Notes under the pieces: model-generated
Seen by the model: the letters and a program-made list of their open reading frames with translations, nothing else
Database searches by the model: none
Told to the model about the DNA's origin: nothing
In this document: positions 1-8,509 of the stretch, piece by piece
How the letters are laid out: every line of letters starts with the position of its first letter
How positions within the stretch are numbered: position 1 is the first letter of the stretch
NCBI GenBank assembly: GCA_905233565.1
Contig: CAJOCL010000011.1
Span: 1 to 53,230 of the forward strand
Source: an uncultured Synergistales bacterium
Lineage (GTDB): Bacteria; Synergistota; Synergistia; Synergistales; Aminobacteriaceae
Direction of reading: 5' to 3'
DNA length: 53,230 bases
Translations under genes and position numbers: made by a program

Positions 1-780
1 TAATCGTAGTTTGAGTTACTTTGACGGTAAACGCCTTAGTAGCAGCAACCTTATTCTTGTCAGTAACCTTGACGGTAAAATTAAACGTTCCCGCCTTTGA
101 GGGCTTGCCTGTAATCTTGCCCGTTGAGGCATTAATCTTCAGACCTGTAGGAAGAGAACCCTTGCTGATTGTCCACTTGTAAGCAGAAGTTCCGCCACTT
201 GCTTTAGGTGTCCAAGTGTAAGACTTTCCGCGAACTATCGTTGCCGGCACTGTAAGAGCAAGCGTAGTTTGGGTTACTTTCACGGTATAAGCCTTAGCAG
301 CTGCTGCACCGTTCTGATCTGTTGCCTTGACCGTGAAGTTGAAAGTTCCTGCTTTTGTCGGCTTTCCCGTTATCTTTCCTGTACTCTTGTTAATCGCAAG
401 GCCGTTAGGTAATGCCCCCTGACTGATCGTCCAAGTATACGGTGAAGCCCCTCCGCTTGCCGTTAAAGCTCTGGAATATGCTTTTTGCCTTATACCTGCC
501 GTCAACGTTCCGGCAATTTTGACGGGTGCTGTAACTTTTACCGTAAATTTCCTTGCATCGTACAAGTGCCACGTTTCACCAGGAATGCTGGTGCTGTCCG
601 TTGCCCTCAAAGTAAACGTATACGTACCTTCTTGCGCAGGCTTCCCCTGAAGGTATACAGTTCTTCCCGTTGATGAACTCAGCGTCATTCCGTCAGGCAG
701 ATTTCCGCTCGTTCTCTCCCATTTTATGGGCAGCGTTCCGCCCGTCTCCTGTACAGGCAGTGAATACTCCGTGTCCCTTG
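1..780 (-). repeat. Tandem 258-bp (86-residue) Ig-like repeats in the protease gene
   Basis: The segment beginning CGTAGTTTGAGTTACTTT near base 5 recurs as CGTAGTTTGGGTTACTTT at 263 and in more diverged form near 521, a 258-bp period. Each unit encodes a putative Ig domain with the pattern LP-GL-I(N)-STGKITGKP-KAGTF-FTVK. The two outermost copies are the most alike at the DNA level, suggesting recent duplication. The array continues past the window edge, so the copy number is unknown. Confidence 0.8.
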
Positions 781-3526
781 CGAGAGTTATTGCTGCTGAT
801 GTCGTAATTTCAGGCCCTTTTCCTGCATTCGTTATTTTTATTGAACGTTTAATCTCCGTTTCGCCCTCGAAATTCCACGCCTTGAAGGTAAACTCAAATG
901 TCCCAGCAGTTATGGGAACTCCGCAGATTTTCCCCGTCCTGTTTGAATATCTGTCCGTCCCGTCAAAACGCAGTCCCGATGTTGCGAAAAGTACGTCGCT
1001 CTCGTAAGTGATTAATCCCGTTCCTGAAGCCTTGAGACTTCCGCTGTAGCTCTCGCCGACATAACCTGAAGGAAGCGAAATATCAGTAAATGCAGGAGCA
1101 TTCCCGCCCGTACTAACGCCCTCGTCACGTGCAACAAGAAGAAGTTTGTCAATACTTCCTGCGAGATTTATTGAGCCTGTCTTCAACTTGTTATTCTTGC
1201 AGTAAACGTACTCAAGTTCAGGGCAGAAGCTAAGCCTCAGAGACGTTAGTTTGTTGTTCGTGCATGTAACTTTCTTGAGAACTCCGCATGACATTGCCTC
1301 CAGCGTAACAAGCGCGTTGCCGGAACAGTCAAGCTCTGTCATGTTATTGCACATGTTAACATTAAGAGTTTTAAGCGCAGATAAGCCCTTAATTGTCAGC
1401 TTAGTGAAACTGTTCGCATGAATATTGACTTCTTCAAGTTTTGAACAGCCGCTCAATTTCAGGCCGGTCAAAAGGTTATTGTCTGCTATCAGTGTCTTCA
1501 GGGCGGTAAAGTTCTGAAGGTCAAGCTCGCCCGGCAGTTTGTTGCCCGAAATGTTGATATATTCCAGCTTCTTGCAGTCCGTATAGCCTCTTAGATACGT
1601 AGCTTTGTTATTCTGGATTTCAAGATGTGTCAGCGCCGTACAGCCCGTGAGTTTAACGCCGGTTATCTTGTTCCCGTAACACCTGAAATCTTTAAGGCTT
1701 GTCATTCCGCTTACGTCAATAACTCCCTCTATGCTGTCATTGTATACATAGAGATAAACCAAGTTCTTGAAGTATTTTACGCCCTCAATGCTCTTGATGT
1801 TCTTCCAGCGTGCTTTTCCGTCCGTCTCAAGCACCCCTTTAGGCTCAAATCCTGACCATGCGTTCGGATTTACGTTATCAGGGTGGGGGCCTCCGTGCCA
1901 GCCGAAGTCAGTTACTGCCGCGAGTTCTGCATCGCTGAAATATCCGTTTCCGTCAGTGTCGTAATAACTGACATACTGCCTGAACCAGTAATCGGGGAAG
2001 TGTTCAGCGTCTATTTTTATGCCATCAGGTATATCATCAACCGTAAATGCTTTGATACAGGCATTCCTTGAGTAAGTTTTTCCCATATCAGTCCAGCTTG
2101 CGCCGTTAAGAGAATTGTACGATTCTCCCGAATTTACGACAGCTTCAGCCCATCCGCTTATTTTTACTTCTGTTGCTGCTTTAGTACTGTCTGACTTCTT
2201 TACAACTGAAAAATAACGCCCCTCCTTCAGTTTTATGTTGAAGTCAACAGTGTGATAGCCTGAATACGACTGATAACCGTCAATGCTGCCGAGAAGTGTA
2301 CCGTTTACGGGCGAAGAAGGCTTGCTTGTTCCCAAGTCATAAATGTAAATCGTGTAGCTCTCGTTATTCTTTGTAGTATGAAAGCCGACATGCTTTAATA
2401 TTTCGTTTGATTTTGCCTTGAAGACATTAGCGGTCCAGAATGACCCCATAGTCCCTGTCCTGCCCAAGTCATCATAGCCGTACTGTTTGAGCTTTTCTTC
2501 AGTTTTCCCGGCGATAAACAGTGCAAGTTCGTCCGTGTACTGCTCATATGACATCCAGAAATAACCGCTGTCGTGCCAGCCTGTACCCCATGAATTTCTT
2601 ACAAGCCATGCGCCGTTTGATGAAGGTCTGTTTGAAGACGGGAAATTGTTTCTTGAAAAATTATCGTCCCAGCCTACAATGGTTACTGCATGGCCGCCTT
2701 CTTTTTGGCTGTTGTCGAAATAAGCCCAGTACCCGTTAGTTTTCACAGGCCCGTCATTCATGAAAAAGCCGACATAAACACCGCCGTAATCCATGATGAG
2801 CTTTTTAGCAGCTTTTTTCATTTCATCGCTTTCCAAGCTGCCCAGAAGATATGCGTCTTTGAGATATATGCCTGAGCTTTCATAATTTTCGGGGTATTTG
2901 CTTGGCTTTGTGTAGCTTCTTTTTCCTGAAGGATAAGGGAGTGTTGATTCGTTGACCGTTCCAAGACGCGAAAGAAATGTTGTAGCCATGTCAGCATTTC
3001 CGCCCTGACTCAGAATATCTTTTGCAGTATCATTATATTCAAATGATTTTCCTGATCTGGTGTCCCCGTAGGCGAAATATGCAATTAACATTTCTGAAAG
3101 GTCAGGATTTGCACTTGAATATGATTTTTTGTAAGTCGATTCAAGCGAGCCTAAACTTGCGAAAGCCCAGCACGCCCCCCACGGGTTTTGATCCCTGATT
3201 CCCGTCAGCCTGTTCTGTTCTCTCAAGTCATAATAGGCAGGAAGTACGGAATCTCTGTAAAGTTTTATTCTTGGACGCGGAGGATCTTTCAGCAGTTCTG
3301 ATCTGTCAATCGGACTCGGAATGCGCCCGGTTGCAAATTTGCTTTCAGTTTGGACGCTCTGAGCTGAAGAGTTTTTGAGCTTTCTGGCGTTCCTGTTGTT
3401 CAGCCATTCCTGAAACTGAGGCGAAACAGGTTCAACAGTAAAAGCGGCCTGCTCTTCAGCAAATGCCGGCAGCGAAACTGCCAGTATCAACATGAAAAGT
3501 AACGTTATTCCTGCAAACTTCTTCAT
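1..3526 (-). CDS. Exported papain-family (C1) protease with lectin-like, EF-hand, LRR and Ig-like repeats (3' end beyond window)
   Basis: Reading leftward from an ATG at 3526, one frame stays open to the window edge (about 1175 residues seen, C terminus missing). Residues 1-22 are a signal peptide. The peptidase C1 domain has Cys119 in GACWAF, His279 in GGHAVTIVGWDD and Asn311 in RNSWGTGW, the complete papain triad. A lectin-like domain follows (about 340-490), as in other anaerobe C1A surface proteases. An EF-hand-like loop DTDGNGYFSD lies near residue 515. Leucine-rich repeats rich in Cys/Asn run over about 560-790. From about 800 on there are Ig-like putative-cadherin (He_PIG type) repeats, the last ones in tandem at an 86-residue period. 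It is probably a surface protease or adhesin that digests host or dietary protein. A cell-wall or outer-membrane anchor would lie outside the window. Confidence 0.9.
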   Translation of the reverse strand, partial: MKKFAGITLLFMLILAVSLPAFAEEQAAFTVEPVSPQFQEWLNNRNARKLKNSSAQSVQTESKFATGRIPSPIDRSELLKDPPRPRIKLYRDSVLPAYYDLREQNRLTGIRDQNPWGACWAFASLGSLESTYKKSYSSANPDLSEMLIAYFAYGDTRSGKSFEYNDTAKDILSQGGNADMATTFLSRLGTVNESTLPYPSGKRSYTKPSKYPENYESSGIYLKDAYLLGSLESDEMKKAAKKLIMDYGGVYVGFFMNDGPVKTNGYWAYFDNSQKEGGHAVTIVGWDDNFSRNNFPSSNRPSSNGAWLVRNSWGTGWHDSGYFWMSYEQYTDELALFIAGKTEEKLKQYGYDDLGRTGTMGSFWTANVFKAKSNEILKHVGFHTTKNNESYTIYIYDLGTSKPSSPVNGTLLGSIDGYQSYSGYHTVDFNIKLKEGRYFSVVKKSDSTKAATEVKISGWAEAVVNSGESYNSLNGASWTDMGKTYSRNACIKAFTVDDIPDGIKIDAEHFPDYWFRQYVSYYDTDGNGYFSDAELAAVTDFGWHGGPHPDNVNPNAWSGFEPKGVLETDGKARWKNIKSIEGVKYFKNLVYLYVYNDSIEGVIDVSGMTSLKDFRCYGNKITGVKLTGCTALTHLEIQNNKATYLRGYTDCKKLEYINISGNKLPGELDLQNFTALKTLIADNNLLTGLKLSGCSKLEEVNIHANSFTKLTIKGLSALKTLNVNMCNNMTELDCSGNALVTLEAMSCGVLKKVTCTNNKLTSLRLSFCPELEYVYCKNNKLKTGSINLAGSIDKLLLVARDEGVSTGGNAPAFTDISLPSGYVGESYSGSLKASGTGLITYESDVLFATSGLRFDGTDRYSNRTGKICGVPITAGTFEFTFKAWNFEGETEIKRSIKITNAGKGPEITTSAAITLARDTEYSLPVQETGGTLPIKWERTSGNLPDGMTLSSSTGRTVYLQGKPAQEGTYTFTLRATDSTSIPGETWHLYDARKFTVKVTAPVKIAGTLTAGIRQKAYSRALTASGGASPYTWTISQGALPNGLAINKSTGKITGKPTKAGTFNFTVKATDQNGAAAAKAYTVKVTQTTLALTVPATIVRGKSYTWTPKASGGTSAYKWTISKGSLPTGLKINASTGKITGKPSKAGTFNFTVKVTDKNKVAATKAFTVKVTQTTI

Positions 3527-3558
3527 CGCAATCACCTTTCTATTTTTTTAATTTTATA

Positions 3559-3587
3559 ATTATAAGAAATAAAAATCCCCCTGTCAT
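3559..3587 (-). promoter_or_regulatory. Candidate sigma-70 promoter of the C1 protease gene
   Basis: On the minus strand ATGACA (3587-3582) and TATAAT (3564-3559) are separated by 17 bp, 32 bp upstream of the ATG at 3526. The -35 hexamer lies inside the terminator hairpin of the upstream gatCAB operon. Judged by eye from the consensus. Confidence 0.5.
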
Positions 3588-3602
3588 TAGTGAACAGAGG
3601 GA
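3571..3602 (-). terminator. Rho-independent terminator of gatCAB
   Basis: On the minus strand an 8-9 bp stem (CCCTCTGT with ACAGGGGG, one G-U pair) with a 9-nt loop is followed by ATTTTTATTT. It lies about 28 bp after the gatB stop. Confidence 0.8.
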
Positions 3603-3629
3603 AAATGTATTAACTGCTGTTAGGTAATT

Positions 3630-5090
3630 TTACTTTACGGCTTCCGCAATTGCTTCGGCGACTTCCTGAGGTTTTGCCTGACCTTTCGTCTCTTTCATGA
3701 CTAAGCCCTGAAGGAATTTTAATTTTTTGCCTTTCTTGTCCCTGCCTGATTTAATTTCATCGAGGACATCGGGATTTGCCGCTATAACTGAGGCTATTAT
3801 GTCGTTGAGCGCATTTCCTGCAATTCCGCCCTCAGTAATTCCAAGTGCCTTTACTGAGTCGTCAATCCCTGAATTATTCGCGCACATGTAATCAAAAACT
3901 TCTTTGCCCTGAGTTGTTGACAATTTACCCTCGTCAACCCTCTTTACAAGTCCTGCGAGAACTTCAGGCTTAATGCTGAAATCGGCTATCTTCTGTCCTT
4001 TTTCATTGAGAACGCGCAGTACTTCAGTACGTACCCAGTGAGCAGCCCTGACCGGATTAGCTCCTGAACTTACGCATGACTCGAAATAATCTGCCAGATT
4101 CTTATCGTCAGTCAGAACGTCAGCAACTTCCTGCGGTATTTCCCAGTCATTAACGTATCTGTTTGCGCGGACGTCGGGCATTTCCGGCATTCTTGAGGCA
4201 ACGCGGTCGATCCATTCCTGAGATATATAGAGTGGAGGGAGATCGGGTTCAACAATAAATTTTCTGTATGACTCTTTGACACGTGAAGACGAGGTTATCC
4301 CCTTTGCGTCATTCCAGTGCCTTGTTTCCTGCTTGACTTCCCCGCCCTGTAACATGATTTTTTTCTGACGCTTAATCTCAAATTCGATTGCATGTTCAAG
4401 AGCCTTGAAAGAGTTCATATTTTTTACTTCTACTTTCTTTCCCCAGCGTCCGTCAGAACATTTCATCGAGACATTTGCATCAAATCTCATCATGCCTTTT
4501 TCAAGTTCGACATCTGAGGCTCCCGAATATATAACGCGCCTTCTGAGTGTCATTACGTATTCAACGGCTTCTTTTGCTGACGATACATCAGGTTCTGAAA
4601 CGATTTCGGCCAGAGGAGTGCCGGATCTGTTATAGTCAACGTATGATGTGGCGGCACCTTCAAGCCTTCCGTCTGATGCGCTGTGATGAAGGCTGCCTAC
4701 GTCCTCTTCAAGATGAAGATGATGAACGCGTATTTTTTTCAGCTTTCCTTCAGAGTCATGAACTTCTATATATCCTGATGTCGTTATCGGGAGATCGCAC
4801 TGGCTGACCTGATGACCTTTCGGAAGATCGGGGTAGAAATATGATTTTCTGAAAAATAATGATTTGTGCCTTATTCCGCAGTTAAGCGCGAAACCTGCGA
4901 GCATTCCCTGTTCGACTATTCTGTGGTTAAGATGGGGCAGTGTTCCGGGAAGTCCCATACAGACGGGGCATATATTAGTATTTGCTGGCGCGTCAGTGTT
5001 TGTTGAACATGAACAGAATAATTTTGAATCGCTCTTCAGCCTTATATGAATTTCAATTCCTATTACGGGCGTAAAAGTAAGTTCGGCCAT
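3630..5090 (-). CDS. gatB: Asp-tRNA(Asn)/Glu-tRNA(Gln) amidotransferase subunit B
   Basis: The 486-residue product matches full-length bacterial GatB. GatB binds misacylated Glu-tRNA(Gln) or Asp-tRNA(Asn) and phosphorylates the side chain, using ammonia passed from GatA. The N-terminal cradle begins with VIGIEIHIRL and contains the YFYPDLPKGHQVSQ signature (about 84-97). Cys26/Cys28 and Cys41/Cys44 (CPVC) make the zinc-binding set found in many GatB proteins. The C-terminal YqeY-like tail domain that contacts the tRNA elbow is present and ends normally. It starts 2 bp after the gatA stop and is the last gene of the gatC-gatA-gatB operon, followed by a clear terminator. The operon implies that glutaminyl- and/or asparaginyl-tRNA is made indirectly. 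Confidence 0.97.
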   Translation of the reverse strand: MAELTFTPVIGIEIHIRLKSDSKLFCSCSTNTDAPANTNICPVCMGLPGTLPHLNHRIVEQGMLAGFALNCGIRHKSLFFRKSYFYPDLPKGHQVSQCDLPITTSGYIEVHDSEGKLKKIRVHHLHLEEDVGSLHHSASDGRLEGAATSYVDYNRSGTPLAEIVSEPDVSSAKEAVEYVMTLRRRVIYSGASDVELEKGMMRFDANVSMKCSDGRWGKKVEVKNMNSFKALEHAIEFEIKRQKKIMLQGGEVKQETRHWNDAKGITSSSRVKESYRKFIVEPDLPPLYISQEWIDRVASRMPEMPDVRANRYVNDWEIPQEVADVLTDDKNLADYFESCVSSGANPVRAAHWVRTEVLRVLNEKGQKIADFSIKPEVLAGLVKRVDEGKLSTTQGKEVFDYMCANNSGIDDSVKALGITEGGIAGNALNDIIASVIAANPDVLDEIKSGRDKKGKKLKFLQGLVMKETKGQAKPQEVAEAIAEAVK

Positions 5091-5092
5091 GA

Positions 5093-6529
5093 TTATTTCA
5101 CTCCTCCATTTGCAATTTTAGGACTGCCCAAATGACGTTCAAGAATTACGCCTGTATCAAGCATTGAAACATCGCTCCATCTCGGGCCGATTAACTGAAG
5201 TCCTACGGGTAAATTTCCCGAATAACCTGTAAAGAATGACAGTCCGGGAAGTCCTGCAAGATTAACGGGAAGGGTGTACAGATCAGCTTCATAACCTTTC
5301 AATGCGTCCTCGTCATTTTCGCCGATTTTGCCGGGAAGCGAGGGGGTTACGGGCTGCAATATAAAATCAGTCTCACCAAAAGCGCGTGAAAATTCCTGAG
5401 CTATTAACGTTCTTACTTTCGTAGCGGCAACGTAATATTCTTCACATCTTGACGGCTCAGTTAAACATGTGCCGGCTATAATTCTTGCTTTAACTTCCGC
5501 GCCGAAACCGTAAGACCTTACGCGCTCGAACATTTCTTTAATGCCTGCAGCGTCTTTTACCGTGTAACCTAATCTTACGCCGTCATAACGTTCAAGATTC
5601 GTGTGAGCTTCGGACATTGCGAGGGCGTAATAACAGGCAACGGCATATTTTGCAACAACCGGGAGAGATACTTCGGTTATGATTGCGCCTTCGTCCTCAA
5701 GAATTTTTATTGTCCTTTTAATTGCGTCAGAAATCGGAGCGTCAAGGGTGAAATCACGAAATTCTTTGACGACTGCTATACGCTTGCCCTTTATGCTGAC
5801 ATCTTCACTGTGTGTGAAATCGTGATCCTTATTCCTGAAACTGCTTGAGTCCATAGGGTCATGGCCTGAAATAATCGACATGATTAACTGCAAATCCTGA
5901 ACAGTTCTTGCGAACGGGCCTATCTGGTCAAGCGATGATCCGTAAGAAATAAGGCCGTAACGGCTGACCATTCCGTAAGTGGGCTTGAAACCGTAGACAC
6001 CACAGAATGATGCGGGCTGACGGATTGAGCCGCCTGTGTCAGAGCCTAAAGAGAAGGGGACGTAACCTGCGCTGACGGCTGCTGCACTTCCGCCCGAAGA
6101 TCCTCCCGGTACGCGTGATATATCGTTGGGGTTATGAGTGGGGCCGAAAGCTGAATTTCCGCAGGTATTGCCCATTGCGAACTCGTCCATATTTACTTTG
6201 CCCATAAGAACTGCGCCGGCACTGCGTAATTTTTCCCATGCAGTAGCGTTATAGGGGGGCTTCCAGTTTCCTAGAATTTTGCTTGCTGCCGTTGTTCTGA
6301 TGCCTTTTGTGCAGAGATTGTCTTTTAATACTGTCGGTATGCCGGCTAATAACCCGTTTGGATTTTCGATTGACTGGGGCTTATCGTCAGTACGGGTTAT
6401 GAAAGCGTGTATATTTTCCTCGCACTGGTCAATTCTTTTTTTGCAGGACTGGAATATTTCAGCAGGTGAAAATTTCTTAGCTTTCAGGCCTTCGATTAAG
6501 ATATGTAAATTAAGTTCGTAAAGTTCCAT
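5093..6529 (-). CDS. gatA: Asp/Glu-tRNA amidotransferase subunit A (glutaminase/amidase)
   Basis: The 478-residue amidase-signature protein releases ammonia from glutamine for GatB. The Ser-cisSer-Lys catalytic set is visible: Lys69 in VLKDNLCTKG, Ser144 in PGGSSGGSAA and Ser168 in GSDTGGSIRQP, with the 75- and 24-residue spacings known for GatA. Length is normal. It starts 1 bp after the gatC stop and ends 2 bp before gatB, so the three subunits are probably translationally coupled. Confidence 0.97.
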   Translation of the reverse strand: MELYELNLHILIEGLKAKKFSPAEIFQSCKKRIDQCEENIHAFITRTDDKPQSIENPNGLLAGIPTVLKDNLCTKGIRTTAASKILGNWKPPYNATAWEKLRSAGAVLMGKVNMDEFAMGNTCGNSAFGPTHNPNDISRVPGGSSGGSAAAVSAGYVPFSLGSDTGGSIRQPASFCGVYGFKPTYGMVSRYGLISYGSSLDQIGPFARTVQDLQLIMSIISGHDPMDSSSFRNKDHDFTHSEDVSIKGKRIAVVKEFRDFTLDAPISDAIKRTIKILEDEGAIITEVSLPVVAKYAVACYYALAMSEAHTNLERYDGVRLGYTVKDAAGIKEMFERVRSYGFGAEVKARIIAGTCLTEPSRCEEYYVAATKVRTLIAQEFSRAFGETDFILQPVTPSLPGKIGENDEDALKGYEADLYTLPVNLAGLPGLSFFTGYSGNLPVGLQLIGPRWSDVSMLDTGVILERHLGSPKIANGGVK

Positions 6530-6530
6530 G

Positions 6531-6821
6531 TTATTCCTCCATTATTCGCGGCACTTTGAAGTACGAGCCGTCTACATGTTCGCTTTCATGCAGTATTGCT
6601 TCATTGTCAGGGAACGGAATAACTTTATCTTCACGCAGTGGACATTCAAGAGCCTCCGCAAAACTGAAGGGTTCTACGTCCTTCAGGTCTAATTCCCTGA
6701 AACAGTCTAATTTGTCGAGGAATGTGTTAATGTAGCGCACTGCACCGGCCAATTCCTGTTCGTTCAGGAGAAGACGCGATTCCAATGCGATTTCGTTGAC
6801 TTCTTCGCTGGTTAGTTTCAC
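6531..6821 (-). CDS. gatC: Asp/Glu-tRNA amidotransferase subunit C
   Basis: The 96-residue product has the usual GatC length and N-terminal pattern (LTSEEVNEIALESRLLL), the small subunit that wraps around and stabilises the GatA/GatB interface. The start is GTG at 6821, placed 10 nt after the Shine-Dalgarno AAAGGAGAG. An ATG with a comparable site is not available. It is the first gene of the gatCAB operon. A TATAAT-like -10 (minus strand, 6872-6867) lies 46 bp upstream, so the operon may have its own promoter separate from the restriction genes before it. Confidence 0.93.
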   Translation of the reverse strand: MKLTSEEVNEIALESRLLLNEQELAGAVRYINTFLDKLDCFRELDLKDVEPFSFAEALECPLREDKVIPFPDNEAILHESEHVDGSYFKVPRIMEE

Positions 6822-6896
6822 AATAAAATAACTCTCCTTTGTGAAGTTTGTATTTTTTTCATTCGTATTATATCAGCACCGTTAAAGGCCATAATT

Positions 6897-7739
6897 TTAT
6901 GAATCAGTACGGTCAAATATTCCGTTTTCCATGTCTGAAATATTATAAAGCGTATCAAGAACGTTGAACGTCTCTTCAAGGTTATGCCTTGCTGTTGACC
7001 AACCTTTACCGTCAGTTATCCAGACAAAAACGAAGTTATCAATATTTTTTGCCTCTTCTGCTATTTTTCTGTAACTTCTTGATGTCTCATTTAGCTTTGA
7101 ACCGCCTGAAGCGTAAAAGTTTGTTTCTATAACATAAAGGCTGTGTTCTGTCTTGACTGCAAAATCCCAGCGTTTATTAGGCGTAATTTCAGCATTTATA
7201 TTGATGCCCCAGTCATCATGCAGTTTTTTCATTGTTACTTCTCTGCTGTATTCAATACCTGACTTATTCAAATAACCTGCAACAAGATTTTCCATTTGAT
7301 GACCGCCCCTGTTTTTGCGTCCGTTAGAATCAAGACCGGTCTCAACGCCCGTAACATAATCATAAAGGCATGAAATTATATGTTCCTGAAGCAGATTGAA
7401 CAGCCCTGTTTCACGCATAAAATACGCGTATTCTTCCGGAGTCTGCGCCATTTCGTCAAAACGGTAATTACACGCAGTATTCACATCTTGGCAGTAAATT
7501 TCTTTTCCTCTTACAGCTAAAAGCAGAGGCAGAACTTTGAGGCATTTCGGATATTCGGCAATTATATTCTTAAATTCTGCCTCTATATTTTTAGAGCCGA
7601 TGAGTGAATTTAATATGTTGATCTCAACTTTCAGTTTCTTTGCTTTTTCATGTACTTTTTTGAAGTCAATGTAGTAATCATAACCGTTTATTGATGCCCT
7701 GAAAGTTCTGAACCAGTCATCAAAAATTCTTCTGTCCAT
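6897..7739 (-). CDS. dpnB: DpnII-type GATC restriction endonuclease
   Basis: This 280-residue protein is of the DpnII/MboI-like type II family that cuts unmethylated GATC. The family block GVETGLDSNGRKNRGGH lies at residues 131-147. The PD-(D/E)xK core is seen as Asp192 (RWDFAV) and Glu205 (VIETNFY), followed by the GGSKL segment at about 212-216. The gene begins 52 bp inside the methylase gene in another frame, so the nuclease is translated in coupling with its protective methylase. It ends 75 bp before gatC. Together with dpnA it makes a compact restriction-modification unit. The specificity is assigned from family resemblance and has not been tested. Confidence 0.9.
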   Translation of the reverse strand: MDRRIFDDWFRTFRASINGYDYYIDFKKVHEKAKKLKVEINILNSLIGSKNIEAEFKNIIAEYPKCLKVLPLLLAVRGKEIYCQDVNTACNYRFDEMAQTPEEYAYFMRETGLFNLLQEHIISCLYDYVTGVETGLDSNGRKNRGGHQMENLVAGYLNKSGIEYSREVTMKKLHDDWGININAEITPNKRWDFAVKTEHSLYVIETNFYASGGSKLNETSRSYRKIAEEAKNIDNFVFVWITDGKGWSTARHNLEETFNVLDTLYNISDMENGIFDRTDS

Positions 7740-8509
7740 GAATTTTTCAGCCTTTCAATAGATATATTTATATATTCAAGGTTATTATCAATCCCGATAT
7801 ATTTACGTCCTAGTTTTTTGCAGGCAACGCCTGTAGTAGATGAGCCGCAGAACGGGTCAAGAACGAGTTCATTTTCACGCGTTGAAGCTAATATTATACG
7901 TTCTAAAATATAAAGAGGTTTCTGAGTAGGGTGTTTGCCGTAAATTCTCTCATGTCTTGGAGTAAGCGTCCCTGTCCATACGTCTTTCATCTGTTTTCCG
8001 CCGTTCAATTCTTTCATAAGGTCATAATTGAAATAATGCCTTGAATGTTTATCATCTTTTTGAGCCCATAAAATAGTCTCCGTACTGTGTGTGAAATATC
8101 TACATGATAAATTAGGCGGAGGATTAGTTTTCTGCCAAGTTATATTATTGAGTATCTTGAAGCCTTCCTGTTCGAGTGCCATTCCTACAGAATATATATT
8201 GTGAAGAGTTCCGCTGACCCATATAGTTCCGTTAGGTTTCATGACTTTACGGCAGAGGCGGAGCCACTTGCGGTTAAAATCATGCTTATCTTCAAAAGTA
8301 GAAGGTCTGTCCCAATCCCCTTTATTAACGGATACTCTTTTTCCTCCGCTGCATGAAATGCCATCGTCTGACAAAAAATACGGCGGGTCAGCAAAAATCA
8401 TGTCAATACATTCTTTCGTCATTTGCTGAAGGGCTAGAAATGTATCAGACAAAAACAGAGCGGAATTTTTATCGACAAAGAAAGGTGTTAAACTCTCAAA
8501 ATATTTCAT
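7688..8509 (-). CDS. dpnA: DpnA-type adenine-N6 DNA methyltransferase (GATC)
   Basis: This 273-residue beta-class N6-adenine methylase closely resembles the second methylase of the pneumococcal DpnII system (M2.DpnII, DpnA). The catalytic DPPY (41-44) comes first, a central block with SRYFTHSTETILWA-like residues follows, and the AdoMet-binding DPFCGSS (218-224) comes last, the beta-class order. DpnA is known for methylating single-stranded as well as duplex DNA, which protects incoming transforming DNA. The usual first methylase DpnM is absent next to it. The ATG directly abuts the stop of the DUF815 gene upstream, and the 3' end overlaps the nuclease gene by 52 bp. Confidence 0.93.
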   Translation of the reverse strand: MKYFESLTPFFVDKNSALFLSDTFLALQQMTKECIDMIFADPPYFLSDDGISCSGGKRVSVNKGDWDRPSTFEDKHDFNRKWLRLCRKVMKPNGTIWVSGTLHNIYSVGMALEQEGFKILNNITWQKTNPPPNLSCRYFTHSTETILWAQKDDKHSRHYFNYDLMKELNGGKQMKDVWTGTLTPRHERIYGKHPTQKPLYILERIILASTRENELVLDPFCGSSTTGVACKKLGRKYIGIDNNLEYINISIERLKNSWTEEFLMTGSELSGHQ

